11,187 nucleotides of DNA. Origin: Clostridia bacterium. GTDB lineage: Bacteria > Bacillota > Clostridia > Oscillospirales > Acutalibacteraceae. The translations under genes were made by a program, and so were the position numbers. Positions 1 to 7,134 of this stretch are shown here, one piece after another. The notes beneath the pieces are model-generated. The model worked only from the letters and a program-made list of their open reading frames with translations. It was not told where the DNA came from and searched no databases. The stretch's first letter is position 1. Each line of letters begins with the position of its first letter. The stretch covers positions 1-11,187 of the forward strand of contig CAAFIS010000113.1 in the NCBI GenBank assembly GCA_900763035.1. Direction: 5' to 3'.

Positions 1-23
1 CCACCTTTTCCACCTTTTCCACC
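1..23. promoter_or_regulatory. Candidate MraZ-box direct repeat (CCACC every 9 bp)
   Basis: Two copies of CCACCTTTT are followed by a third CCACC. On the opposite strand this reads GGTGG-AAAA repeated, giving three GGTGG cores with a 9-bp period. MraZ proteins bind direct repeats of TGGG-like or GTGG-like boxes in front of mraZ (in E. coli, TGGGN boxes with 5-nt spacers), so a G-rich triple repeat here fits an autoregulatory operator. The period here is 9 rather than 10, and the G-rich strand is the non-coding one. The array touches the window edge and may extend further upstream. The mraZ promoter itself is not visible. Confidence 0.55.
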
Positions 24-30
24 AAACAGA

Positions 31-45
31 TCCCCGAACCGGGGA
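31..45. repeat. Small inverted repeat in the mraZ leader
   Basis: TCCCCG and CGGGGA are separated by three bases, so six pairs could form. It lies between the CCACC repeat and the mraZ ribosome site. There is no T-tract after it, so it is not a terminator. It may be a minor mRNA structure or chance. Confidence 0.25.
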
Positions 46-71
46 AAACCGCGAACGGTGACGAAAACGGC

Positions 72-83
72 AAAAGGAGGTGA
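72..83 (+). promoter_or_regulatory. Ribosome binding site of mraZ
   Basis: AAAAGGAGGTGA is a near-perfect anti-16S match. GGAGG ends 8 nt before the ATG at 89. An in-frame GTG at 80 lies inside this element and so cannot be the start; this fixes the start at 89. Confidence 0.85.
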
Positions 84-88
84 CGGGG

Positions 89-508
89 ATGCTGTACGGC
101 CGATTCGAACACAATATCGATGCCAAGGGACGTGTGTTCATCCCCGTCAAGCTGCGCGAAAAGCTGGGCAGCACCTTCATCGCCGCGGCGGTGCTCGACC
201 GCTGCGTCAGCCTCTATTCCTCGGCGGAGTGGGAAGGTCTGCTCGAAAAGATCGGCGCCGCCCCGATGGGCGAAACACGCCGCCTGCTGCGCCGCATCAC
301 CCAGTCGGCGGAGGACGTCACGCTCGATGCGCAGGGGCGCATCCTGCTCAATAAGGACCTGCTCGCCTATGCCGGGCTGACCAAACCGGCGCTGATCATC
401 GGCGCGGGCCGCCGGGCAGAGATCTGGGATCCGCAGATCTATGCGGCGGATATGGCCGACATGACGGACGATAAGCTGGAAGAAGAATTCATCAAATACG
501 GCTTCTGA
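89..508 (+). CDS. mraZ: MraZ, transcriptional regulator of the dcw cluster
   Basis: This 139-residue protein has the usual MraZ length and two SpoVT-AbrB-like halves. Each half carries the family's DxxxR signature: DAKGR at residues 11-15 followed by VFIP, and DAQGR at 80-84 followed by ILL. The ATG at 89 gives the standard N-terminus MLYGRFEHNIDAKGR; an upstream in-frame GTG at 80 is embedded in the Shine-Dalgarno sequence and is rejected. MraZ is a cytoplasmic, nucleoid-associated ring-forming DNA-binding protein that regulates its own operon through repeats upstream of mraZ, for which 1-23 is the candidate. It is the first gene of the cluster, with rsmH 41 nt downstream, as in most bacteria. 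It appears intact. Confidence 0.97.
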   Translation: MLYGRFEHNIDAKGRVFIPVKLREKLGSTFIAAAVLDRCVSLYSSAEWEGLLEKIGAAPMGETRRLLRRITQSAEDVTLDAQGRILLNKDLLAYAGLTKPALIIGAGRRAEIWDPQIYAADMADMTDDKLEEEFIKYGF

Positions 509-536
509 CCGGAGATCCGGCGGGAGCGGTGCGAAC

Positions 537-545
537 GGAGGGGAG
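537..545 (+). promoter_or_regulatory. Ribosome binding site of rsmH
   Basis: GGAGG at 537-541 lies 8 nt before the ATG at 550. This supports that start over the in-frame GTG at 529, which has only weak purine-rich sequence in front of it. Confidence 0.75.
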
Positions 546-549
546 CGGC

Positions 550-1530
<981 letters not shown>

Positions 1531-1563
1531 AAGAAAAAGAACGAAAAAGGGAGGAGAGCCACG

Positions 1564-2034
1564 GTGGCGAACATGAACGAAGCATACGATCTGGAACTGT
1601 TTTCCCCGCGCGAGCCGCAGCTCGTCCCGCTGCCGGGCGACAAAAAGGCGGCACGGGAGAAAAAGCGCCGCAGCCGCGCGCAGCAGGTCATGAATACCGT
1701 CGTCTATCTGGGCATCGCGCTGGCGGTGGTGTTCGTCGTCGGCTATCTGATCACCTGCAACGTGCGCCTGACCGAGATGAACCAGACCCTCGGCAAGCTG
1801 CAGACGGAACTCAACATCCAGCACAGCGAACGCGTGCGTCTGGAGGCCGAGCTGTCGGCCAAGACCTCGGCCGAGCAGCTGGATACCTACGCCAGAGAGA
1901 ACGGGATGCTCCCGGCCGAAAGCGGGCAGATCTATTACATCCATACCGAAAACGACGATCTCGTCACCGTCCCGACGGACGGCGGCAATGTGTTCGAACG
2001 GGTGTGGCGCGCGATCTGCGACTTTTTGACCTGA
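1564..2034 (+). CDS. ftsL: FtsL-like cell division protein
   Basis: This is a 156-residue bitopic membrane protein. It has a basic cytoplasmic tail (KKAAREKKRRSR, about residues 27-38), one hydrophobic segment at about 45-65, then a heptad-rich, probably coiled-coil stretch at about 67-105. The region ending ENGMLPAESGQIYYI resembles the end of Firmicutes FtsL proteins. FtsL family members are poorly conserved, so the call rests on topology, this C-terminal motif and position between rsmH and the septal PBP. In the divisome it pairs with DivIC/FtsB and FtsQ/DivIB and activates FtsW and its partner PBP. The GTG at 1564 is preferred because GGAGG (1550-1554) lies 9 nt upstream; the in-frame ATG at 1573 is too far away. 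A tail of about 30 residues follows the YYI motif. Confidence 0.88.
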   Translation: MANMNEAYDLELFSPREPQLVPLPGDKKAAREKKRRSRAQQVMNTVVYLGIALAVVFVVGYLITCNVRLTEMNQTLGKLQTELNIQHSERVRLEAELSAKTSAEQLDTYARENGMLPAESGQIYYIHTENDDLVTVPTDGGNVFERVWRAICDFLT

Positions 2035-2037
2035 CGC

Positions 2038-2070
2038 GCATATCCCGCCGTCCTGCCTAATACCTATAAA
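2038..2070 (+). promoter_or_regulatory. AT-rich patch, possible promoter for the PBP gene
   Basis: Between ftsL and the PBP lies an AT-rich patch in an otherwise GC-rich region, including TAATAC (2058-2063) and TATAAA (2065-2070). No good sigma-A -35 sits at the right distance. A GCATATC element at 2038-2044, followed after 14 nt by AATACCTA, distantly resembles a sporulation sigma-E promoter. This is a weak match and only a guess. It is the most plausible place for a promoter that would explain the terminator-like structure just downstream. Confidence 0.2.
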
Positions 2071-2079
2071 CCAGAGCAA

Positions 2080-2106
2080 CGCACCGGCCCGCCGCGGGTC
2101 GGTGCG
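2080..2106 (+). other. Strong GC-rich hairpin in the ftsL-PBP intergenic region
   Basis: GCACCGGCCC (2081-2090) pairs with GGGTCGGTGC (2096-2105) around a 5-nt loop, with one G-U pair. A C-G pair (2080/2106) extends it to 11 bp. No T-run follows immediately, so this is not itself a classical terminator. It could be a 3'-end stabiliser for the mraZ-rsmH-ftsL message, or the first stem of a leader ahead of the terminator at 2121-2169. Confidence 0.65.
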
Positions 2107-2120
2107 CTCACACGGACCGT

Positions 2121-2169
2121 CGAGGGTCAGGACGCAGTCACTGCTCCCGGCTCTCGTTTTGTTGTTTTT
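2121..2169 (+). terminator. Intrinsic terminator or attenuator between ftsL and the PBP gene
   Basis: CGAGGG (2121-2126) pairs with CTCTCG (2151-2156). Above a small internal loop, GGA-GCA (2130-2136, bulged C) pairs with TGCTCC (2142-2147) around a 5-nt loop. A T-rich tract, TTTTGTTGTTTTT (2157-2169), follows directly. Stem plus T-tract is the layout of a Rho-independent terminator. It lies 42 nt before the PBP start codon and would partly or fully separate mraZ-rsmH-ftsL from the downstream genes unless read through. A short alternative stem, GACC (2115-2118) with GGTC (2125-2128), would compete with the left arm. Confidence 0.6.
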
Positions 2170-2211
2170 CGGTCACATCCACATGGCATCCTGCCGGAAA
2201 GGAGATCGCCC

Positions 2212-4545
2212 ATGGCACGTCGGACGAAAAAACCGTCGGGGACCACGACGCGCACCGCAACGAAGCAGATGCGCCTGCGTGCGCTGATCACCGTCGGTCT
2301 GCTGGGGCTGTGCGCTGTGGCGATCTTGGTGCGGCTGGTGCAGCTGCAGGTGGTGGAAGCGGACGATTGGCTCAAGCGCGCGGTGTCGCAGCAGCTCAGC
2401 GACACCACCGTCCCGGCTAAGCGCGGCACGATCTATGCCGCGAACATGGAACCGCTGGCCGAGAGCGCGGAGGTCTGGAAGATCATCATGTCCCCCAAGG
2501 ACATCGGCGAGCTCAACTGGAAAAAGCTCGACGGCGCGGATACGACGCAGACCCTGACCGACGAACAGGCGCTCGAGCTGCTGCGCGGCCGCATCGCCGA
2601 CGGCCTTGCCGGGATCTTCGGCCTCGACCGCGAGGCAATGTACAAAAAGACTTGCCGCACGAACTCGCAGTACGAGGTCATCAAGTCCAAGGTCGAATAC
2701 GATAAAAAGACCGAATTTACCGAATGGCTGAAGAAAAACGGCCTGTCCGGGGCATTCTATATCGCCACCGATTATAAACGGTACTACCCGCAGGGCTCGC
2801 TCGCGTCTACGGTGCTGGGCTTCACCGGCACGGACTATCAGGGCTTGGACGGGCTGGAGAGCAAGTACGAGCAGGTGCTGGCCGGCACGCCGGGACGCTT
2901 GGTCACCGCGCAGAACGGACTGGGCAAACGGATGCCGATCACGATGGAGTATACCAAAGAGGTCGGCGCGGTCGACGGCTATTCGCTGGTGCTGACGATC
3001 GACCCTACCGTGCAGATGTACGCCGAAAAATATCTGGCCGATGCCGTGGCCAGCGCCGAATGCACCAACCGCGGTGTCGCGATCGTGATGAACGTCAAGA
3101 CCGGCGCGGTATTGGCCATGGCCACCAAGGGCGATTACGATCCGAACGAGCCGTTCACCGTGGCCGATCCCACCGCCGCGACCGCGATCGCGGCACTGTC
3201 CGGCGACGAAAAGAACAGTGCTCTGCGCGCAGCGCAGACGCTGCAATGGAAAAACAAAGCCCTTACCGATACGTACGAGCCGGGCTCCGTTTTCAAGGTG
3301 TTCACCGCCTGCATGGGGCTGGAGGAGAACGTCATCGACGAGCATAAGACCTTCACCTGCATCGGCTACTCCAAGTACGGCGGCTGGCGCATCAAGTGCC
3401 ATAAGGCCGGCGGCCACGGCACGCTCGATCTGCCGGGCGCGATCTCCGCATCCTGCAACCCGTATTTCATGCAGCTCGGGATGCTGCTGGGGCCAAAGAT
3501 CTATACGAAGTATTTCGAGGGCTTCGGCTTCACCGAACGCACCGGCATCGATATGCTCGGTGAGGCATCGAACGCCGGGCTGTACCACACGGAAGCACAG
3601 CTGGCCAAGGAGGAATCCGCCATGGCGACCTCCTCGTTCGGCCAGACCTTCAAGGTCACGCCGATCCAAATGATCACCGCGTTCTGCGCCGTGGCCAACG
3701 GCGGCAAGCTGATGACGCCGTACGTCGTCGGGCAGGTGCTCGATGCGGACGGCAACGTGATATCGACGACGAAACCGGCGGTCAAGCGGCAGGTCATCTC
3801 GGCCTCCACGTCGCAGCGTGTATCGAAGATGCTGGCGGATGCCGTCAACGGCGGCGGCTCGAAAAATGCGTATGTCGCAGGCTACCGCGTCGCGGGCAAG
3901 ACCGGTACGTCGGAAAAGCGCGATATGCAGGGCAACCAGGTCGTTGCCTCGTTCGCCGGGTTCGCCCCGGCGGACGATCCGGAGATCGCCGTGCTGGTGC
4001 TGCTCGATCAGCCGCAGAGCCGTATCCGCTACGGCGGCACGATCAGCGCGCCGGTGGCGCAAAAGATCTTCGATGCGGTGCTGCCGTATCTCGGCGTCGA
4101 ACCGGCGTACACCGCCGAGGAGCTGGCAAAGCTCAGCCGCACCACGCCGAACACCGTCGGCAAGGAAAAGGCCGCAGCGCTGACGCAGCTGTCCGGCACC
4201 GGCCTCAAGGCGATCGTCGTCGGCGAGGGCGCTACCGTCGTGCGCCAGTGTCCGGAGGCGGGGCAGTCCGTCCCGTCCGGCGGCACGGTGCTGCTGTATA
4301 CGGAGGAGGGCGGCGACCAGACCGTCAAGATGCCCGGCCTGACCGGCCGCACCATGACGGAGGTCAACACGATCGCCTCGTCGATGGGGCTCAACGTCCA
4401 GCTCGCCGGGCTGGTCGTCGGCTCCGGCGGCACGGCTGTGTCGCACACCCAAAGCATCGCGGCCGGGACCGTCGTGCCCAAGGGCACGGTCGTCAAGGTC
4501 GGTTTCCTGTACACAGATACCAACGACTCCACCGGGCAGGGCTGA
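2212..4545 (+). CDS. Class B penicillin-binding protein with two PASTA domains (FtsI/PBP2B/SpoVD type)
   Basis: This 777-residue septal peptidoglycan DD-transpeptidase has a short basic tail, one membrane anchor at about residues 22-43, and a dimerisation (pedestal) domain beginning with AKRGTIYAAN. The transpeptidase domain follows with all three active-site motifs: S359-V-F-K362 (in YEPGSVFK), S414-C-N416 and K563-T-G-T-S. Two PASTA domains follow at about 647-703 and 704-770. The anchored catalytic domain faces outside and crosslinks glycan made by FtsW. The ATG at 2212 has AAAGGAG 7 nt upstream. B. subtilis PBP2B has two PASTA domains and SpoVD one, so two here lean towards the vegetative septal enzyme. 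With no paralog in view, ftsI, pbpB and spoVD are all possible names. Its codons avoid TTA, CTA and TCA completely. Confidence 0.95.
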   Translation: MARRTKKPSGTTTRTATKQMRLRALITVGLLGLCAVAILVRLVQLQVVEADDWLKRAVSQQLSDTTVPAKRGTIYAANMEPLAESAEVWKIIMSPKDIGELNWKKLDGADTTQTLTDEQALELLRGRIADGLAGIFGLDREAMYKKTCRTNSQYEVIKSKVEYDKKTEFTEWLKKNGLSGAFYIATDYKRYYPQGSLASTVLGFTGTDYQGLDGLESKYEQVLAGTPGRLVTAQNGLGKRMPITMEYTKEVGAVDGYSLVLTIDPTVQMYAEKYLADAVASAECTNRGVAIVMNVKTGAVLAMATKGDYDPNEPFTVADPTAATAIAALSGDEKNSALRAAQTLQWKNKALTDTYEPGSVFKVFTACMGLEENVIDEHKTFTCIGYSKYGGWRIKCHKAGGHGTLDLPGAISASCNPYFMQLGMLLGPKIYTKYFEGFGFTERTGIDMLGEASNAGLYHTEAQLAKEESAMATSSFGQTFKVTPIQMITAFCAVANGGKLMTPYVVGQVLDADGNVISTTKPAVKRQVISASTSQRVSKMLADAVNGGGSKNAYVAGYRVAGKTGTSEKRDMQGNQVVASFAGFAPADDPEIAVLVLLDQPQSRIRYGGTISAPVAQKIFDAVLPYLGVEPAYTAEELAKLSRTTPNTVGKEKAAALTQLSGTGLKAIVVGEGATVVRQCPEAGQSVPSGGTVLLYTEEGGDQTVKMPGLTGRTMTEVNTIASSMGLNVQLAGLVVGSGGTAVSHTQSIAAGTVVPKGTVVKVGFLYTDTNDSTGQG

Positions 4546-4610
4546 TCCGTACCGGCGGTGGGAACACGAAAAAAGCGGCGCCACGCGCGCGAAAGAAAGG
4601 ATGACCGGAT

Positions 4611-6074
4611 ATGAAACTTCATGACCTGCTGCGGGACACCGGACTGGTAGCCGACGCGATCGATACCGATCGCGAGATCACCGCCATCACCTGCGATTCC
4701 CGCCGGATAGAGCCGGGCTGCCTGTTCGTTTGCATCCCCGGCACGCGCACCGACGGCCACCGTTATGCGGCGGACGCGGAGCGCGACGGCGCCGCCGCCA
4801 TCGTGGTGCAGCGCGATCTGGGGCTGCGTACGCAGCTGCTCACCGATAATGCCCGCCGCACGTGGGCGCAGATCTGCGCCAACTGGTTCGGCCGCCCGTC
4901 GGAGCGCCTGCACCTGATCGGCGTCACCGGGACCAACGGCAAGACCACCACCACCACCCTCGTCAAATCCATGCTGGAACACGCCGGGCATAAGGTGGGG
5001 CTGATCGGCACGGTGTGCGATATGGTCGGCGACCGGGTGCTCCCGGCGGAGCATACCACCCCCGATTCGTACGATCTGCAAAGTATGCTGGCGCTGATGG
5101 TCGTCGAGCAGTGCGACTACTGCGTCATGGAGGTGTCGTCCCACGCGCTCGATCAGCAGCGCGTCGCAGGCTGCTTTTACGATATCGGCGCGTTCACCAA
5201 CCTCACGCAGGATCATTTGGATTACCACGGCACGATGGAGAACTATCTGCAGGCCAAAAAACGCTTGTTCTCGATGTGCCGCACCGGCGTGGTGAACGTC
5301 GACGACCCGTACGCCGCGCAGATGATGGCGGGCGAGAGCTGTCCGTTCGTCACCTTCGCCGTCGATGACGACCGCGCCGACTTCGTCGCGCGCAACGTCC
5401 GCCATCGGGCGGACGGCGTGGGGTTCGAGCTCGTCGGCACGGGCCACATCGGCCGCGTGCAGATGCCGATCCCCGGCCAGTTCTCGGTCTATAACGGTCT
5501 GACGGCGGCGGCGATCTGTCTGGCTGCCGGGATGCCGTTCGACGATGTCGTGGCCGCGCTGTGCCGCGTGCACGGCGTCAAGGGCCGCGCCGAGGTCGTC
5601 CCCACCGGGCGCGACCTGACCGTCGTCATCGACTATGCGCATACGCCGGACGGCCTGCAGAACATCTGCCGCACGCTAAAGGAATGCTGCGGCGGCCGTC
5701 TGGTGACGCTGTTCGGCTGCGGCGGCGATCGCGACCGCGGCAAGCGTCCGCAGATGGGCAAGATCGCCGCAGATCTGTCCGACTTCGTCGTCGTCACCTC
5801 GGATAACCCCCGCTCGGAGGAGCCGGGCGCGATCATCGCGGATATTCTGGGCGGTATGCGGGATACTAAGACCCCCTACACCGTGATCGAGGATCGTGTG
5901 CAGGCGATCCGTTGGGCGATCGCACACGCACAGCCGGGCGACACGCTCCTGCTGGCCGGAAAGGGACACGAAACGTACCAGATCCTGCGCGACGGCGTCA
6001 TCCATCTCGACGAGCGTGAGGTCGTCGCCGATGCGCTGCGCGATACGGCGGAAAACGAAAAGAACGGAAAGTGA
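4611..6074 (+). CDS. murE: MurE, UDP-MurNAc-L-Ala-D-Glu:meso-diaminopimelate ligase
   Basis: This 487-residue Mur ligase adds the third stem-peptide residue in the cytoplasm, using ATP. Visible motifs are the ATP loop GTNGKTTT from residue 107, TTPDS at 149-153, EVSSHALD at 174-181, HLDYHGTMENY, and A215-K216, whose lysine is the expected carbamylated residue. They continue with IDYAHTPDGLQN, FGCGGDRDRGKRP, DNPRSEEP at 398-405 and LLAGKGHETYQ near the C-terminus. DNPR is the signature of meso-DAP-specific rather than lysine-specific MurE, so DAP-type peptidoglycan is predicted. The ATG at 4611 follows AAAGGA by 9 nt; an ATG at 4601 is out of frame. The stop is 10 nt before mraY, suggesting tight coupling. 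murF, usually next, is missing here. Confidence 0.97.
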   Translation: MKLHDLLRDTGLVADAIDTDREITAITCDSRRIEPGCLFVCIPGTRTDGHRYAADAERDGAAAIVVQRDLGLRTQLLTDNARRTWAQICANWFGRPSERLHLIGVTGTNGKTTTTTLVKSMLEHAGHKVGLIGTVCDMVGDRVLPAEHTTPDSYDLQSMLALMVVEQCDYCVMEVSSHALDQQRVAGCFYDIGAFTNLTQDHLDYHGTMENYLQAKKRLFSMCRTGVVNVDDPYAAQMMAGESCPFVTFAVDDDRADFVARNVRHRADGVGFELVGTGHIGRVQMPIPGQFSVYNGLTAAAICLAAGMPFDDVVAALCRVHGVKGRAEVVPTGRDLTVVIDYAHTPDGLQNICRTLKECCGGRLVTLFGCGGDRDRGKRPQMGKIAADLSDFVVVTSDNPRSEEPGAIIADILGGMRDTKTPYTVIEDRVQAIRWAIAHAQPGDTLLLAGKGHETYQILRDGVIHLDEREVVADALRDTAENEKNGK

Positions 6075-6084
6075 GGGGTATCCG

Positions 6085-7098
6085 ATGAGCGTCAAAAACA
6101 CGGTCATCCTTGCAGTGACGGGACTGCTGTCGTTCCTCATCTCGGCATGGGCAGGCAAGGCGGTCATCCCGTGGCTGCACAAGCTGCATTTCGGGCAGAC
6201 CATCCTCGAGATCGGACCAAGCTGGCACCAAAGCAAGCAGGGCACGCCCACGATGGGCGGGCTGCTGTTCATCGGCTCGTCCACGGTCGCGCTGCTCGTC
6301 GCCGTCGCCGTGTGTGCGCTCACCGGGCTGCACACGCTGTTCGGTGTGCCGTATGCGGCCGCCCGTCTGATCGCCGGTGCCGCTCTGGCGCTCGGCTGCG
6401 CGGCGATCGGCTTCATCGATGACTATATCAAGGTCGTCAAAAAGCGCAACAAAGGGCTGTCTCCGCTGCAAAAGCTGTTTTTGCAGCTGCTGCTCTCCGC
6501 CGCGTATGCGACGGTGCTGTATATCTACGGCCACGGCGCGTTCAAGATCCCGTTTTTCGGCAACGTGGAATGGGGCGTGTGGTACATCCCGTTCACGATG
6601 TTCGTCGTCATCGCCATGACCAATGCCACCAACCTGACCGACGGCGTCGACGGCCTGTGCGGCATGACCGGCTTCATCGCCGCGCTCGCGCTGCTGCTGC
6701 TGTCCGGCATCGCCGGCGCCTACGGCGAATGCCTGATGAGCGTTGCACTGGCCGGCGGTCTTGCGGGCTTTCTGCTGTGGAACCTCCATCCTGCCCGTGT
6801 GTTCATGGGGGATACCGGTTCGCTGTTCATCGGCGGCACCCTCACCGCGATCGCCTTCGGGATCGAGCAGCCGTTCCTCCTCGTTCCGGTCGGGATCCTT
6901 TACATCGCGGAAAATCTGTCTGTTATTCTACAGGTCGGATACTTCAAGCTCACCCACGGGAAGCGCCTGTTCAGGATGAGCCCGCTGCATCACCACTTCG
7001 AGCTGTGCGGCTGGAGCGAGAACAAGATCGTGGTCGTGTTCTCTGCCGTAACGCTGCTCGGCGGTCTGGGCGCAGTGCTGCTGGGGCTGTACGCATAA
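6085..7098 (+). CDS. mraY: MraY, phospho-N-acetylmuramoyl-pentapeptide transferase
   Basis: This 337-residue polytopic inner-membrane enzyme transfers phospho-MurNAc-pentapeptide to undecaprenyl phosphate to give lipid I. Family signatures are GTPTMGG near residue 53, the Mg-binding IDDY at 111-114 followed by KVVKKRNKGL, NATNLTDGVDG at 180-190, GDTGSLFIGG, and the histidine motif H302-H-H304 in SPLHHHFE. Hydrophobic segments run throughout, about ten in the family. The frame is open far upstream within murE, but the start is the ATG at 6085. That start gives a normal length and follows a GAGGGG element overlapping the murE stop. It lies 10 nt after murE and 36 nt before ftsW. murD, which often lies between mraY and ftsW, is absent. 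Confidence 0.97.
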   Translation: MSVKNTVILAVTGLLSFLISAWAGKAVIPWLHKLHFGQTILEIGPSWHQSKQGTPTMGGLLFIGSSTVALLVAVAVCALTGLHTLFGVPYAAARLIAGAALALGCAAIGFIDDYIKVVKKRNKGLSPLQKLFLQLLLSAAYATVLYIYGHGAFKIPFFGNVEWGVWYIPFTMFVVIAMTNATNLTDGVDGLCGMTGFIAALALLLLSGIAGAYGECLMSVALAGGLAGFLLWNLHPARVFMGDTGSLFIGGTLTAIAFGIEQPFLLVPVGILYIAENLSVILQVGYFKLTHGKRLFRMSPLHHHFELCGWSENKIVVVFSAVTLLGGLGAVLLGLYA

Positions 7099-7134
7099 GC
7101 ATCGAAAGAATGGCGGAAAGGAGCGCGTCACCGG

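Noticed and set aside
2035..2211. T-box or other known riboswitch in the ftsL-PBP gap
   Set aside because: The gap has stems and a terminator, but I see no T-box TGGNACCGCG-like sequence and no other riboswitch core, and it is short for most classes.
2102..2287. A 61-codon + strand open frame across the ftsL-PBP gap
   Set aside because: It overlaps the terminator structure and the PBP start in another frame, has no Shine-Dalgarno sequence, and has no recognisable content.
2173..4584. An 803-codon open frame on the minus strand opposite the PBP gene
   Set aside because: It is in codon register with the PBP gene and open only because that gene lacks TTA, CTA and TCA codons. The translation is low-complexity Arg/His/Ala/Gly-rich and resembles no protein I know, while the sense gene has every PBP motif.
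4029..5642. A 537-codon open frame on the minus strand across the PBP-murE junction
   Set aside because: It mirrors the murE frame and runs across two clear sense genes; composition bias explains it.
5896..6084. In-frame upstream extension of mraY inside murE
   Set aside because: The added 63 residues are hydrophilic and Arg/Ser-rich, overlap conserved murE C-terminal coding, and have no ribosome site. The ATG at 6085 gives a normal MraY.
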